This document shows positions 19,707-28,206 of a DNA stretch of 64,000 bases, piece after piece; the stretch's first letter is position 1; every line of letters starts with the position of its first letter. The position numbers were made by a program, and so were the translations under genes. The stretch is from Castellaniella denitrificans (GTDB lineage Bacteria > Pseudomonadota > Gammaproteobacteria > Burkholderiales > Burkholderiaceae_B): positions 232,168-296,167 of the forward strand of contig NZ_JAPWHE010000003.1 of assembly GCF_027214045.1 (NCBI RefSeq), written 5' to 3'. Below the pieces are notes generated by a model. It was not told the DNA's origin. It saw nothing but the letters and a program-made list of their open reading frames with translations, and ran no database searches.

Positions 19707-20642
19707 TCAGGACAGTCCGCCGGGGACCGTCCTGTGTCCTTCCTCGTCGAGCAGGTCCGCCAGCGCGCGGGCCAGCGCCCGGACCGTGTCGTCCGCCGTC
19801 GGGCGGTGCAGGAGCACGATTTCGTAGTCGTCGACCACCGGCAGGCCCTCGCGGGGCCCGAGGACGGCATGGTCCGGGGTCACGGTCCGCAGGGGCAGCA
19901 GGCTGATTCCCAGGCCGGCGGCGACCGCGTGCTGGATGCCGTGCAGGCTGGAGCAGGTATAGGCGATGCGCCAGCTCCGGTCCATGGCCTCGATGGCGCG
20001 GATGATGTCCTCCCGGTACAGGCCCCGGGGCGGAAAGGTCACCAGCGGCACCGGGTCGACTTGGAAGCATGGATGCCGCGCGCTGTCGATCCAGGCCAGG
20101 GTTTCCGGCTTGCAGGCGACGGCCGCCCGGCTGTGGCGGCGCTGCTTGACCAGGATCAGGTCGAGTTCTCCCCGGTCGTAGCGGGCTACGAGCCCGGAAC
20201 ACAGGCCGCTGGTGATTTCCAGCTTGACCTGGGGGTGGCGTCGGCTGAAATCCGCCAGGACCTGTGTCGCGCGGCTGGCGACGAAGTCCTCCGGTACGCC
20301 CAGCCGCACGGTGACGGCGACCGCGGCGCCCGCCATCACGTCCAGGATCTGGTCGTTCAACGCCAGCAGGTGGCGGGCGTGGCCGAGCAACGCCTGGCCG
20401 GCGTCGGTCGGCAGGATCTCGCGGCCGCCGCGGTCCAGCAGCCGGTGGCCGACCAGTTCCTCGAGCCGGCGGATTTTCTGGCTGACGGTGGACTGGGTGG
20501 AGTGCAGGCGGGCCGCCGCGGCGGTGAAGCCGCCGCAGTCCACCACGGCGACGATCGCCTTCAGCAGGTCCGGGTCCAGGAGCGGCCGGTTGGGCCCATC
20601 GGGTTTCGTGCGGGATTCCATGTCGCCATCCGTGTGATGCAT
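19707..20642 (-). CDS. LysR-family transcriptional regulator
   Basis: A 311-residue regulator (304 residues if the ATG at 20621 is used). The N-terminal winged helix-turn-helix is seen in GGFTAAAARLHSTQSTVSQKIRRLE and the effector-binding domain follows from about residue 95. It is convergent with allE and its start faces the minus-strand P-type ATPase gene's stop 30 bp away. Its effector and targets cannot be read from sequence; purine/allantoin genes are one possibility by proximity. Confidence 0.88.
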   Translation of the reverse strand: MHHTDGDMESRTKPDGPNRPLLDPDLLKAIVAVVDCGGFTAAAARLHSTQSTVSQKIRRLEELVGHRLLDRGGREILPTDAGQALLGHARHLLALNDQILDVMAGAAVAVTVRLGVPEDFVASRATQVLADFSRRHPQVKLEITSGLCSGLVARYDRGELDLILVKQRRHSRAAVACKPETLAWIDSARHPCFQVDPVPLVTFPPRGLYREDIIRAIEAMDRSWRIAYTCSSLHGIQHAVAAGLGISLLPLRTVTPDHAVLGPREGLPVVDDYEIVLLHRPTADDTVRALARALADLLDEEGHRTVPGGLS

Positions 20643-20671
20643 GGATTATCCCGCATTCATGGCCTCGACAT

Positions 20672-22942
20672 TCATCGTCTCAATAAGCGCAGGCCGTTGC
20701 CCACCACCAGCAGGCTGGCGCCCACGTCGGCGAACACCGCCATCCACAGCGTGCCCAGGCCGGCGATCGTCAGGACCAGGAACACCGCCTTGATGCCCAG
20801 GGCGATGACGATGTTCTGCACCAGGATCCGGTGGGTGGCGCGCGACAGCCGGATGAACCAGGGGATCTTGCGCAGATCGTCGTCCATCAGTGCGACGTCG
20901 GCGGTCTCGATCGCGGCGTCCGTGCCCATCGCGCCCATGGCGAAGCCGACGTTGGCGCGCGCCAGGGCGGGCGCGTCGTTGATGCCGTCGCCCACCATGC
21001 CCACGGAGATGCCCGGAGCGGCCAGGCCATCGACGATCCGCAGCTTGTCCTCGGGCAGCAGGCCGCCTTCGGCGCGGTCGATGCCGGCCTGGGCCGCGAT
21101 GGCCGCGACGGCGTGCGGGTTGTCGCCCGAGAGCATGGCGGTGCGCACGCCCAGCGTGTGCAGCGCCCGGATCGCGGCAGCGCTGTCGGGCTTGATCGTG
21201 TCGGCGACGGCGTAGAGCGCCAGGGCGCGGTGTTCGTCCGCCAGCAGGACGACGGTCTTGCCCTCGCGCTCCAGGGCTTCCAGTCGGGCCTCCAGGTCGG
21301 CAGAGCACAGGCCGCGTTCGTGGATCAGCCGGTGATTGCCCAGCAGGTGCGGGCTGCCGTCGACGAGGCCCTGGGTGCCGCGTCCGGCCAGGGCCTCGAA
21401 GGCCTCGACCGGCGCGGCGGGACCGGTGTCCAGGCCCTGCGCCACGGCGCGCGAGACGGGATGGTCCGAACGGGCCGCCAGCGCGGCGGCCACGGCATGG
21501 CTGCGCGCGGGATCGGTCGCATCCAGCGCCACCGCGTCGGTCAGCGCGGGGCGGCCATGGGTGACGGTGCCGGTCTTGTCCAGCGCGATCCAGCGCAGCA
21601 GGCGGCCCTGTTCCAGATGGACGCCGCCCTTGACCAGGACGCCGTGGCGGGCCGCCGCCGCCAGGCCGCTGACGATGGACACCGGCGTCGAGATCACCAG
21701 GGCGCAGGGGCAGGCGATCACCAGCAGGACCAGCGCCTTGTAGACCCATTCATACCAGCCGCCCAGGCCCAGCAGGGGCGGCAGGACGGCGATGGCCACG
21801 GCCAGCAGCACCACCAGCGGGGTGTAGATGCGGGCGAAACGGTCCACGAAGCGCTGCGTGGGCGCGCGCGCCGATTGTGCGGATTCGATGGCGCGGATGA
21901 TGCGCGCCAGGGTGGATTCACCCGCATTCGCCAGGACGCGGTAGTGCAGTTCGCCCGTGCCGTTAATGGTGCCGGCGTAGACCGGGTCGCCGGCCGTCTT
22001 GTCCACGGGCAGGCTTTCACCGGTGATGGGGGACTGGTCCACGGCCGAGCGGCCCGATTCGACCTGTCCGTCCAGGGCGATGCGCTCACCCGGACGGGTG
22101 CGCACCAAGTCACCCGGGGACACGGTTTTGGCAGGGGTGTCGCGCCAACTGCCGTCGGCCTGCTGCACGGAGGCCCGGTCCGGGGCAAGCTGCATCAGGC
22201 CCCGCACGGCGCGGCGGGCGCGGTCCAGCGAGCGCGCCTCGATGCGTTCGGCCAAGGTGAACAGCACCATCACCATGGCGGCCTCGGCCCATTGACCCAG
22301 GATCAGCGCGCCGGTGACGGCGATGCTCATCAAGGCGTTGATGTTCAACTGGCCGTGGCGCAGCGCGGTCCAGCCCTTGCGATAGGTGACCAGGCCGCAG
22401 CCCGCGATGGCCAGCAGCGCCAGGATGGCGGGGACGGCCCAGTGCGCCCCGGTCCAGTGGGCGGCCTCGGCGGCCAGGGCGGCGGCGCCCGAGGCCGCCA
22501 GCGGCCACCAGGATCCGGACGTTTCGGCCGCTTCGGCCGCCGGTTCGGCCGCGCCGGCCTGTTCGGGCGAGAAACCCAGCGCGCGGATCGCCTGCAGGAT
22601 GGATTCCAGCGCGTCGGGCGCATGGACGACGGTCAGGACGCGCCGCATCAGGTTGAAGTCCAGCGAGCGCACGGCGGGCAGGGCGCTCAGCGATTTGCGG
22701 ATCAGGGCTTCCTCGGTGGGGCAGTCCATCTGCAGGATGCGCAGTTCGGTCCGCAGGTCGGCGCCCTGCGCGGTGGGGGGCGCCAGGGGATCGGCCTCCG
22801 GGCCTTGTCCGCCGTGCGCGGGGGCATGATCGTCATCCCTGCCGTGACAGCAGGCCGGGGCCGGCGCACGGGCATGGTCGTGCGCATGGCCATGGACGGA
22901 GGCGGCGTGTCCGTGTGCATCGTGAGCGGCGTTTTGAGGCAT
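20672..22942 (-). CDS. Zinc/cadmium/lead-exporting P1B-type ATPase (ZntA/CadA/PbrA type)
   Basis: A 756-residue heavy-metal efflux pump of the inner membrane. It starts with a histidine-rich leader of about 60 residues, then one heavy-metal domain with the single-cysteine motif MDCPTEE, membrane helices, the transport motif ACPCALVIS, the phosphorylation site DKTGTVTHG, SDHP and the hinge GDGINDAPAL. I start at the ATG with AGGA upstream; 13 more codons are open before it. The CPC motif and the divergent MerR regulator point to Zn, Cd or Pb rather than Cu. Confidence 0.92.
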   Translation of the reverse strand: MPQNAAHDAHGHAASVHGHAHDHARAPAPACCHGRDDDHAPAHGGQGPEADPLAPPTAQGADLRTELRILQMDCPTEEALIRKSLSALPAVRSLDFNLMRRVLTVVHAPDALESILQAIRALGFSPEQAGAAEPAAEAAETSGSWWPLAASGAAALAAEAAHWTGAHWAVPAILALLAIAGCGLVTYRKGWTALRHGQLNINALMSIAVTGALILGQWAEAAMVMVLFTLAERIEARSLDRARRAVRGLMQLAPDRASVQQADGSWRDTPAKTVSPGDLVRTRPGERIALDGQVESGRSAVDQSPITGESLPVDKTAGDPVYAGTINGTGELHYRVLANAGESTLARIIRAIESAQSARAPTQRFVDRFARIYTPLVVLLAVAIAVLPPLLGLGGWYEWVYKALVLLVIACPCALVISTPVSIVSGLAAAARHGVLVKGGVHLEQGRLLRWIALDKTGTVTHGRPALTDAVALDATDPARSHAVAAALAARSDHPVSRAVAQGLDTGPAAPVEAFEALAGRGTQGLVDGSPHLLGNHRLIHERGLCSADLEARLEALEREGKTVVLLADEHRALALYAVADTIKPDSAAAIRALHTLGVRTAMLSGDNPHAVAAIAAQAGIDRAEGGLLPEDKLRIVDGLAAPGISVGMVGDGINDAPALARANVGFAMGAMGTDAAIETADVALMDDDLRKIPWFIRLSRATHRILVQNIVIALGIKAVFLVLTIAGLGTLWMAVFADVGASLLVVGNGLRLLRR

Positions 22943-22972
22943 GACAGTTCCTGTGCTGCGATCTATGATGGC

Positions 22973-23003
22973 AGTACACACCTTGTAGTCGCTACAAGGT
23001 CAA
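22973..23003 (-). promoter_or_regulatory. MerR-family operator and 19-bp-spacer promoter of the metal ATPase
   Basis: On the minus strand, a -35 box TTGACC (23003-22998) and a -10 box TGTACT (22978-22973) are separated by 19 bp, the overlong spacer typical of MerR-activated promoters. A perfect dyad ACCTTGTAG-TCG-CTACAAGGT (22980-23000) occupies the spacer. The regulator gene starts 30 bp away on the other strand. Confidence 0.88.
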
Positions 23004-23032
23004 GCCACCCGAACATGCCAGGAGGATCCCGC

Positions 23033-23464
23033 ATGAAGATCGGCGAACTGGCCCGCGCCGCCCGCTGCGCCCCCGAGACCGTCCGCTTCTACGAGCGGGC
23101 CGGCCTGCTGCCCGCGCCCGCCCGCAGCGAGGGCAACTACCGGCAATACGGTCCGGCCCACCTGGAACGGCTGCGCTTCATCCGCAATTGCCGGGGACTG
23201 GACATGGCGCACGACGAGATCCGGGCGCTTTTGGACATGATCGACCATCCCGCCCGGGACTGCGGTGCGATCAATCATTTGCTGGACGAACACATCGCGC
23301 ACGTCGATGTGCGTCTGCGCGAGTTGCGGGATCTGCAGCGTCAACTGGTCGGGCTGAGAGAACAATGCCGCGTCGAGCAACCGGTGGACGCCTGCGGCAT
23401 CGTGCAGGGACTGGCGCGCATGGAGACGGCCGAAGGACCGGCGCGCGGCACGCACCTGGGCTGA
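23033..23464 (+). CDS. MerR-family metal-responsive regulator (CadR/PbrR type)
   Basis: A 143-residue regulator. The N-terminal winged helix reads MKIGELARAARCAPETVRFYE, in two parts KIGELAR and ETVRFYERAGLL. Cysteines in ARDCGAI, REQCRVE and VDACGIV fit the three metal-binding cysteines of CadR/PbrR proteins. It is divergent from the P-type ATPase gene and should twist the 19-bp-spacer promoter into an active form when bound to Cd, Pb or Zn. The ATG is preceded by GGAGGA. Confidence 0.93.
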   Translation: MKIGELARAARCAPETVRFYERAGLLPAPARSEGNYRQYGPAHLERLRFIRNCRGLDMAHDEIRALLDMIDHPARDCGAINHLLDEHIAHVDVRLRELRDLQRQLVGLREQCRVEQPVDACGIVQGLARMETAEGPARGTHLG

Positions 23465-23505
23465 CCGGGACCCGGGGCGGGCCGGGAGCCGGCCGCCCGC
23501 CCGTG

Positions 23506-24399
23506 TCAGACGGGGTCGAAGTGCGTCATCACATCCAGCACCGGCAGGTCCGCCATGACGCGGCGCCGGGCCTCGACGGCGATGGCGTGGCCGGCCTCGA
23601 TCGTCAGCTTGCCATCCATTTCGATGTCGACTTCCACCCAGATCATGTCGCCCATCTTGCGGGTGCGCAGGTCGTGGATGCCCTGCACGCCGGGCGTGCC
23701 CAGGATCCGTTCGCGGATGGCGCGTTCCGTGCCGGCGTCGGCCGCCCGGTCCACCAGATCGTTGAAGGCCTGCCAGGAGAATTTCCAGCCCATGCGCACG
23801 ATCATCAGGCCCACCACCAGGGCGGCCAGGGGGTCGGCCAGGGGCAGGCCCGCCAGATTGGCGCCCACGCCCAGCGCCACCACCAGGGACGAGGCCGCGT
23901 CCGAGCGGGCATGCCAGGCGTTGGCCACCAGCAGGGTCGAGCGCACCCGGTGGGCGACGCGCAGCAGGTAGCGGAACAGCAGTTCCTTCGAGAGCAGGGC
24001 CAGCAGGGCGGTGTAGAGGGCGGCCTGGTGGACCACGGGAATCAGTTCGGGGGCCTGCAGGCGCTGGAAGCTGCCCCACAGCATGCCCACGCCGACGGCG
24101 GCCAGCAGCATGCCGATGCCCAGCGTGGCGGCCGTCTCGAAGCGCAGGTGTCCGTAGGGATGGTCGGCGTCCGGACCCTTGGCGCTGTGCTTGTTGGCGA
24201 ACAGCACCAGGCCGTCGGAGACCAGGTCCGACAAGGAGTGGATCGCGTCGGCGACCAGCGCCTGGGATTGGGCGAACAGCCCGACCGCCAGCTGGGCGGC
24301 GGTCAGCAGCAGGTTCACCCAGACGCTCACCCAGGTGCTGCGCCGGGCGGCCGCCTGGCGGTCCGGCGTCTCGATGCGGGTATCGGGCAGGGATGACAT
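23506..24399 (-). CDS. Cation diffusion facilitator family metal exporter
   Basis: A 297-residue inner-membrane metal/proton antiporter with about six helices and a C-terminal cytoplasmic domain (DLRTRKMGDMIWVEVDIEMD, quoted as KMGDMIWVEVDIEMD). The metal sites in helices 2 and 5 read HSLSD and HARSD, the HxxxD pattern of zinc-type CDF proteins rather than the DxxxD of iron-type FieF. The start at MSSLPDT is chosen; the open frame extends 28 codons further and would overlap the start of the channel gene. It lies next to the metal ATPase unit, suggesting a metal-homeostasis group. Confidence 0.88.
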   Translation of the reverse strand: MSSLPDTRIETPDRQAAARRSTWVSVWVNLLLTAAQLAVGLFAQSQALVADAIHSLSDLVSDGLVLFANKHSAKGPDADHPYGHLRFETAATLGIGMLLAAVGVGMLWGSFQRLQAPELIPVVHQAALYTALLALLSKELLFRYLLRVAHRVRSTLLVANAWHARSDAASSLVVALGVGANLAGLPLADPLAALVVGLMIVRMGWKFSWQAFNDLVDRAADAGTERAIRERILGTPGVQGIHDLRTRKMGDMIWVEVDIEMDGKLTIEAGHAIAVEARRRVMADLPVLDVMTHFDPV

Positions 24400-24481
24400 G
24401 CCCGCAAGTATACGGCGACAACCCCGGCGAAAGCGCACGGTACACTGAAAGCCCGGCAAGCTCCAAAGGATCGCGGTCCGC

Positions 24482-25693
24482 ATGCGGTTCCCTTTTCATT
24501 CCGTCCTGGCGCGCGGTGCGCGCCTGATGCATCGTTTTCCCTGGCACTGGCTGATCGCCGTGCTGGTCGCGCTCGACGGCTACCTGTTCATGCGGCCGCT
24601 CTGGCAGGCCATCGGCAGCCAGGGCCTGCTGCAGACCCTGCAGATCCATGACGGCGCGGGCATCGCGGCCTTTCTGGATTCGGGCGGCATCGCGCAGCTG
24701 TCGCGCCTGATGCTGGGCTTGGGCGTGCAGGTGATGGCGATCGGACTGCTGTATCGCGCCCGCATCGCCTGGACGATCACGCTGCTGTTGCTCGCGGCGG
24801 TGGGCACGGTGTCCTTGTGGCATGGCCGGGGTCACCTCGGCCTGCTGGTCTACACGGTCGTGCTGGCCGGGGCGCTGATCGGCTATTGGCGCCGTTTCGA
24901 CCGGGCCAGCCTGACGGCGGGCGGCCTGTTCGCCGCGCTCAGCGTGGCCAGCCTCCTGGTCTACGCGGTCTTTGGCGTCCTGTACCTGGGCGAGGAATTC
25001 TCTCCGCCCGTGCGCGACCCGGTCACGGCGCTGTATTTCTCCATCGTTTCCATGTCCACCGTGGGCTATGGCGACATCGGCCCGAAGACCGACGCGGCGC
25101 GCCTGTTCACGATTTCGATCATCATTCTGGGAATCACGGTTTTCGCCACGTCGATCAGCGCCGTGGTCGGACCCTTGATCGGCGGCAACATCCGCCGGCT
25201 GATGCACGGAAGGAACCCACGCTCCATGAGAAAGAACCACATCATCCTGGCCGGAGTCGGCCCGCTGGCCCTGAGCCTGTATGGCGCGTTGCGCCAGCGC
25301 GGCCACGAGGTCACGGTCATCGTCCCGTCGGCCGAGGGCCATCCGTATCCGGCCGATGCCGACGTGCTGGCGGGCGACGCCTCGGAAACCGGTGTGCTGC
25401 TGCAGGCCGGCGCGGCGCATGCGCAATACGTCCTGGCCCTGCGCCAGGACGACGCGGAGAACGCCTTCATCGTCATGGCGGGCCGCGAGGCCGGCGGCCC
25501 GGACACCAAACTGGTGGCCCTGGCGAATTCATCCCAGCACCTGGCCAAGATCCGGCGGGTGAATCCCGACATCGTGATTTCGCCGCAGGCGCTGGGCAGC
25601 GAGATCCTCGCCCGCACCCTGAGCGGCGAGCCCATCGACGAGGCGCTGATCACGCGCCTGCTGTTCGGCGAGAAGACGCCCGATCCGGCCTGA
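24482..25693 (+). CDS. Kch-like potassium channel with RCK/TrkA-N domain
   Basis: A 403-residue membrane protein. About six hydrophobic segments precede the pore, whose selectivity filter TVGYGD is at residues 193-198. A cytoplasmic Rossmann-type RCK domain begins near residue 249 (MRKNHIILAGVGPLALSLYG). The arrangement and length match Escherichia coli Kch (417 residues). An internal ATG at 25226 sits exactly at the start of the RCK domain. The gene is divergent from the CDF exporter and converges on metG with an 18-bp gap. Confidence 0.88.
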   Translation: MRFPFHSVLARGARLMHRFPWHWLIAVLVALDGYLFMRPLWQAIGSQGLLQTLQIHDGAGIAAFLDSGGIAQLSRLMLGLGVQVMAIGLLYRARIAWTITLLLLAAVGTVSLWHGRGHLGLLVYTVVLAGALIGYWRRFDRASLTAGGLFAALSVASLLVYAVFGVLYLGEEFSPPVRDPVTALYFSIVSMSTVGYGDIGPKTDAARLFTISIIILGITVFATSISAVVGPLIGGNIRRLMHGRNPRSMRKNHIILAGVGPLALSLYGALRQRGHEVTVIVPSAEGHPYPADADVLAGDASETGVLLQAGAAHAQYVLALRQDDAENAFIVMAGREAGGPDTKLVALANSSQHLAKIRRVNPDIVISPQALGSEILARTLSGEPIDEALITRLLFGEKTPDPA

Positions 25694-25711
25694 CCGGGCT
25701 TTCGGGCTGAC

Positions 25712-27781
25712 TCAGTGGATGCGCATGCCCGGCTGCGCGCCCGGCCAGGGTTCCAGGACGTAGATCCCGGCGTCCACGCCCTCGTCGGCGTGGCTGGCCG
25801 CCAGCACCATGCCTTCGGACACGCCGAAGCGCATCTTGCGCGGCGCCAGGTTGGCCACCAGCACGGTCAGCTTGCCGGTCAGGTCGTCCGGCTTGTAGGC
25901 GGACTTGATGCCCGAGAACACCTGGCGCAGGCGGCCTTCGCCCACGTCCAGCGACAGGCGCAGCAGCTTGTCGGAACCGTCGACTTCCGTGCATTCGACG
26001 ATGCGCGCGATACGCAGGTCGATGCGGCCGAAGTCCTTGATGTCGATGACGTCGGCGATGGGTTCGCCGCCCGGGATCGCCGCCGGCGCCTGGGGCGGCT
26101 CGAACAGATCGTCGAGCAGGGCCGGATCGACGCGCTGCATCAGGTGCTTGAATGCCGCGATGCGCGCGGGCAGTTCGCCGGCGTCGGCCCAGACGTAGGT
26201 CCGGTCGTGGCCGAACAGTTCGCGGGCGACGCGCCCGGTCAGGGCCGGCAGCACCGGCGTCAGCATCACCGACAGGGCCTGGAAGCCGGCCAGGGCGCGC
26301 GAGCAGATGTCCTGCAGCGCGGCCTTTTGCGCGGGTTCGGCCTGGGCGATGCCCTTGGCCAGCACCCAGGGCTGGGCCGCGTCGAAGGCCTGGTTGATCT
26401 TGTCGGCCTGGGCCATGATCCGGCGGATGGCGCGGCCGTATTCGCGCGCCTCGAAGTCGGCCCGCACCTGTCCGGCGCAGTCGCGCAGTTCGGCGCGCAT
26501 CGCGTCGGTGTCGCCGGTGTAGGCCAGGGCGCCGTCGAAGTGGCGGGTGATGAAGGTCGCCGCCCGGCTGGCGATGTTGACGTACTTGCCGATCAGGTCG
26601 CTGTTGACGCGCGCGACGAAGTCGTCCGGGTTGAAGTCCAGATCCTCGACGTGGGCGTTGAGCTTGGCGGCGATGTAGTAGCGCAGCCATTCGGCGTCCA
26701 TGCCGATGTCCAGGTAGCGCAGCGGCGAGATCCCCGTGCCCCGGCTCTTGGACATCTTTTCGCCGCTGACGGTGATGAAGCCGTGCACGTGCAGCATGTC
26801 GGGGATCTTGCGGCCGGAGAACTTCAGCATCGCGGGCCAGAACAGGGCGTGGAAATAGACGATGTCCTTGCCGATGAAGTGCACCTGCTCGGTGTCGCCG
26901 TCCGGCGCCAGCAGGGCGTCGAAATCCAGGCCGTTCTTGCGGCAGTAGGCCTTCAGCGAGGCCAGGTAGCCGACCGGGGCGTCCAGCCAGACGTAGAAAT
27001 ATTTGCCCGGCGCGTCGGGGATGGGAATGCCGAAGTAGGGCTCGTCGCGGGAGATGTCCCAGTCGGCCAGGTTGGCCTCGGCGCCCTCGGCCGTGCCCAG
27101 CCATTCGCGCGTCTTGGCGAGGACTTCGGATTGCAGCCGGGCGGTGCCGTCGGCGCGCGCGCCGGTGGTCCATTCCTGCAGGAAGGCCACGCAGCGCGGG
27201 TCCGACAGGCGGAAGAAGAAGTGTTCGGACGTGCGCAGCACCGGCCGCGCCTTGGTCAGGGTGGAATAGGGCTCGATCAGCTCGGTCGGGCTGTAGACGG
27301 CGCCGCAGACCTCGCAGGAATCGCCGTACTGGTCCTTGGCGTGGCAGCGCGGGCATTCGCCCTTGATGTAGCGGTCGGGCAGGAACATGCCCTTGATCGG
27401 GTCGTAGAACTGCTCGATCTCGCGGCTGTCGATGAAGCCGGCGGCCTTCAGCGCGCGGTAGATGTCCTGGGACAGTTCGATGTTTTCCGGCGTGTCGGTG
27501 CTGTGCCAGTGGTCGAAGCGGATGTGGAAGCCGTCCAGGTATTTCGGCCGTTCGGCGGCGTAGCGGCCCACCAGGGCCTGGGGCGTGATGCCCTCGGCCT
27601 GTGCCTTGAGCATGATGGGCGCGCCGTGGGCGTCGTCCGCCCCCACGAAGTGCACGGTGTGGCCCGCCATGCGCATGGCGCGCACCCAGGTGTCGGCCTG
27701 GATGTATTCCATGATGTGGCCGATGTGGAAGGAACCGTTGGCGTAGGGCAGGGCGGTGGTGACGAAGATCGTGCGCGACAT
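25712..27781 (-). CDS. metG: Methionyl-tRNA synthetase
   Basis: A 689-residue class I aminoacyl-tRNA synthetase. The HIGH-type motif is in [11 protein letters not shown], the zinc site [18 protein letters not shown] carries four cysteines, the KMSKS loop is in [11 protein letters not shown], and a C-terminal tRNA-binding OB-fold domain starts near residue 585 ([14 protein letters not shown]). Start ATG and length match dimeric MetG. Its 5' side faces the accessory island that separates it from apbC. Confidence 0.97.
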   Translation of the reverse strand: MSRTIFVTTALPYANGSFHIGHIMEYIQADTWVRAMRMAGHTVHFVGADDAHGAPIMLKAQAEGITPQALVGRYAAERPKYLDGFHIRFDHWHSTDTPENIELSQDIYRALKAAGFIDSREIEQFYDPIKGMFLPDRYIKGECPRCHAKDQYGDSCEVCGAVYSPTELIEPYSTLTKARPVLRTSEHFFFRLSDPRCVAFLQEWTTGARADGTARLQSEVLAKTREWLGTAEGAEANLADWDISRDEPYFGIPIPDAPGKYFYVWLDAPVGYLASLKAYCRKNGLDFDALLAPDGDTEQVHFIGKDIVYFHALFWPAMLKFSGRKIPDMLHVHGFITVSGEKMSKSRGTGISPLRYLDIGMDAEWLRYYIAAKLNAHVEDLDFNPDDFVARVNSDLIGKYVNIASRAATFITRHFDGALAYTGDTDAMRAELRDCAGQVRADFEAREYGRAIRRIMAQADKINQAFDAAQPWVLAKGIAQAEPAQKAALQDICSRALAGFQALSVMLTPVLPALTGRVARELFGHDRTYVWADAGELPARIAAFKHLMQRVDPALLDDLFEPPQAPAAIPGGEPIADVIDIKDFGRIDLRIARIVECTEVDGSDKLLRLSLDVGEGRLRQVFSGIKSAYKPDDLTGKLTVLVANLAPRKMRFGVSEGMVLAASHADEGVDAGIYVLEPWPGAQPGMRIH

Positions 27782-27814
27782 GGGGCGGGAAGAGGGGAAA
27801 AAGGCAAAGGATTG

Positions 27815-27845
27815 ATTCTATCAGGCGGGGTCGGTGGGGGGGGGG
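27815..27845 (-). promoter_or_regulatory. Candidate metG promoter with a C10 homopolymer tract
   Basis: Read on the minus strand, TAGAAT (27820-27815) makes a good -10 box 33 bases before the metG ATG. Seventeen bases upstream the -35 position falls inside an uninterrupted run of ten C (27845-27836). Such a tract can change length by slippage and so alter promoter strength. No experimental support is visible. Confidence 0.45.
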
Positions 27846-28206
27846 CGGTCTTGTCCGCTGTGGCGATGGGGCGGATCAGGCGCATTTGCATCCGATGTGG
27901 CGTTATCGGATGCTGTCCCCGAGGGGGCTGGAGGTGGGTAGCCTGGTGGCGATCTGGAAGGGGATGGGGTTGAGATTGGTGGTGCAGCCGGTGGGGCTTG
28001 CTGAGTCTGTGTAGGGGGATGACTTGAATCGGCCAGAAGCGGCAATTCCTCTTTCTGAATTCAATGACAGCACTGTCGCGAATTGCAGCTTTTCGGGCCA
28101 TGAATCACGTTTCCTATGCCGAGAGTGGTAAACACATAACTCGCTTCCTTTTGGGCTGAATCGCCTAGGACCAATAAACAACACAAATACAAATGCTCGG
28201 TGCCGA
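27846..28206. other. Non-coding left border of the accessory island
   Basis: No gene is supported between the metG promoter and the end of the SMC-like gene. The first part is G-rich and resembles the core chromosome; from about 28000 the composition drops to near 50% GC and the style of the island begins. The short open frames here lack ribosome sites. I found no convincing attachment-site repeat or terminator. Confidence 0.5.

Noticed and set aside
27448-28101. 217-residue minus-strand frame overlapping the metG start
   Set aside because: It lies across metG in another frame, has poor composition and no ribosome site.
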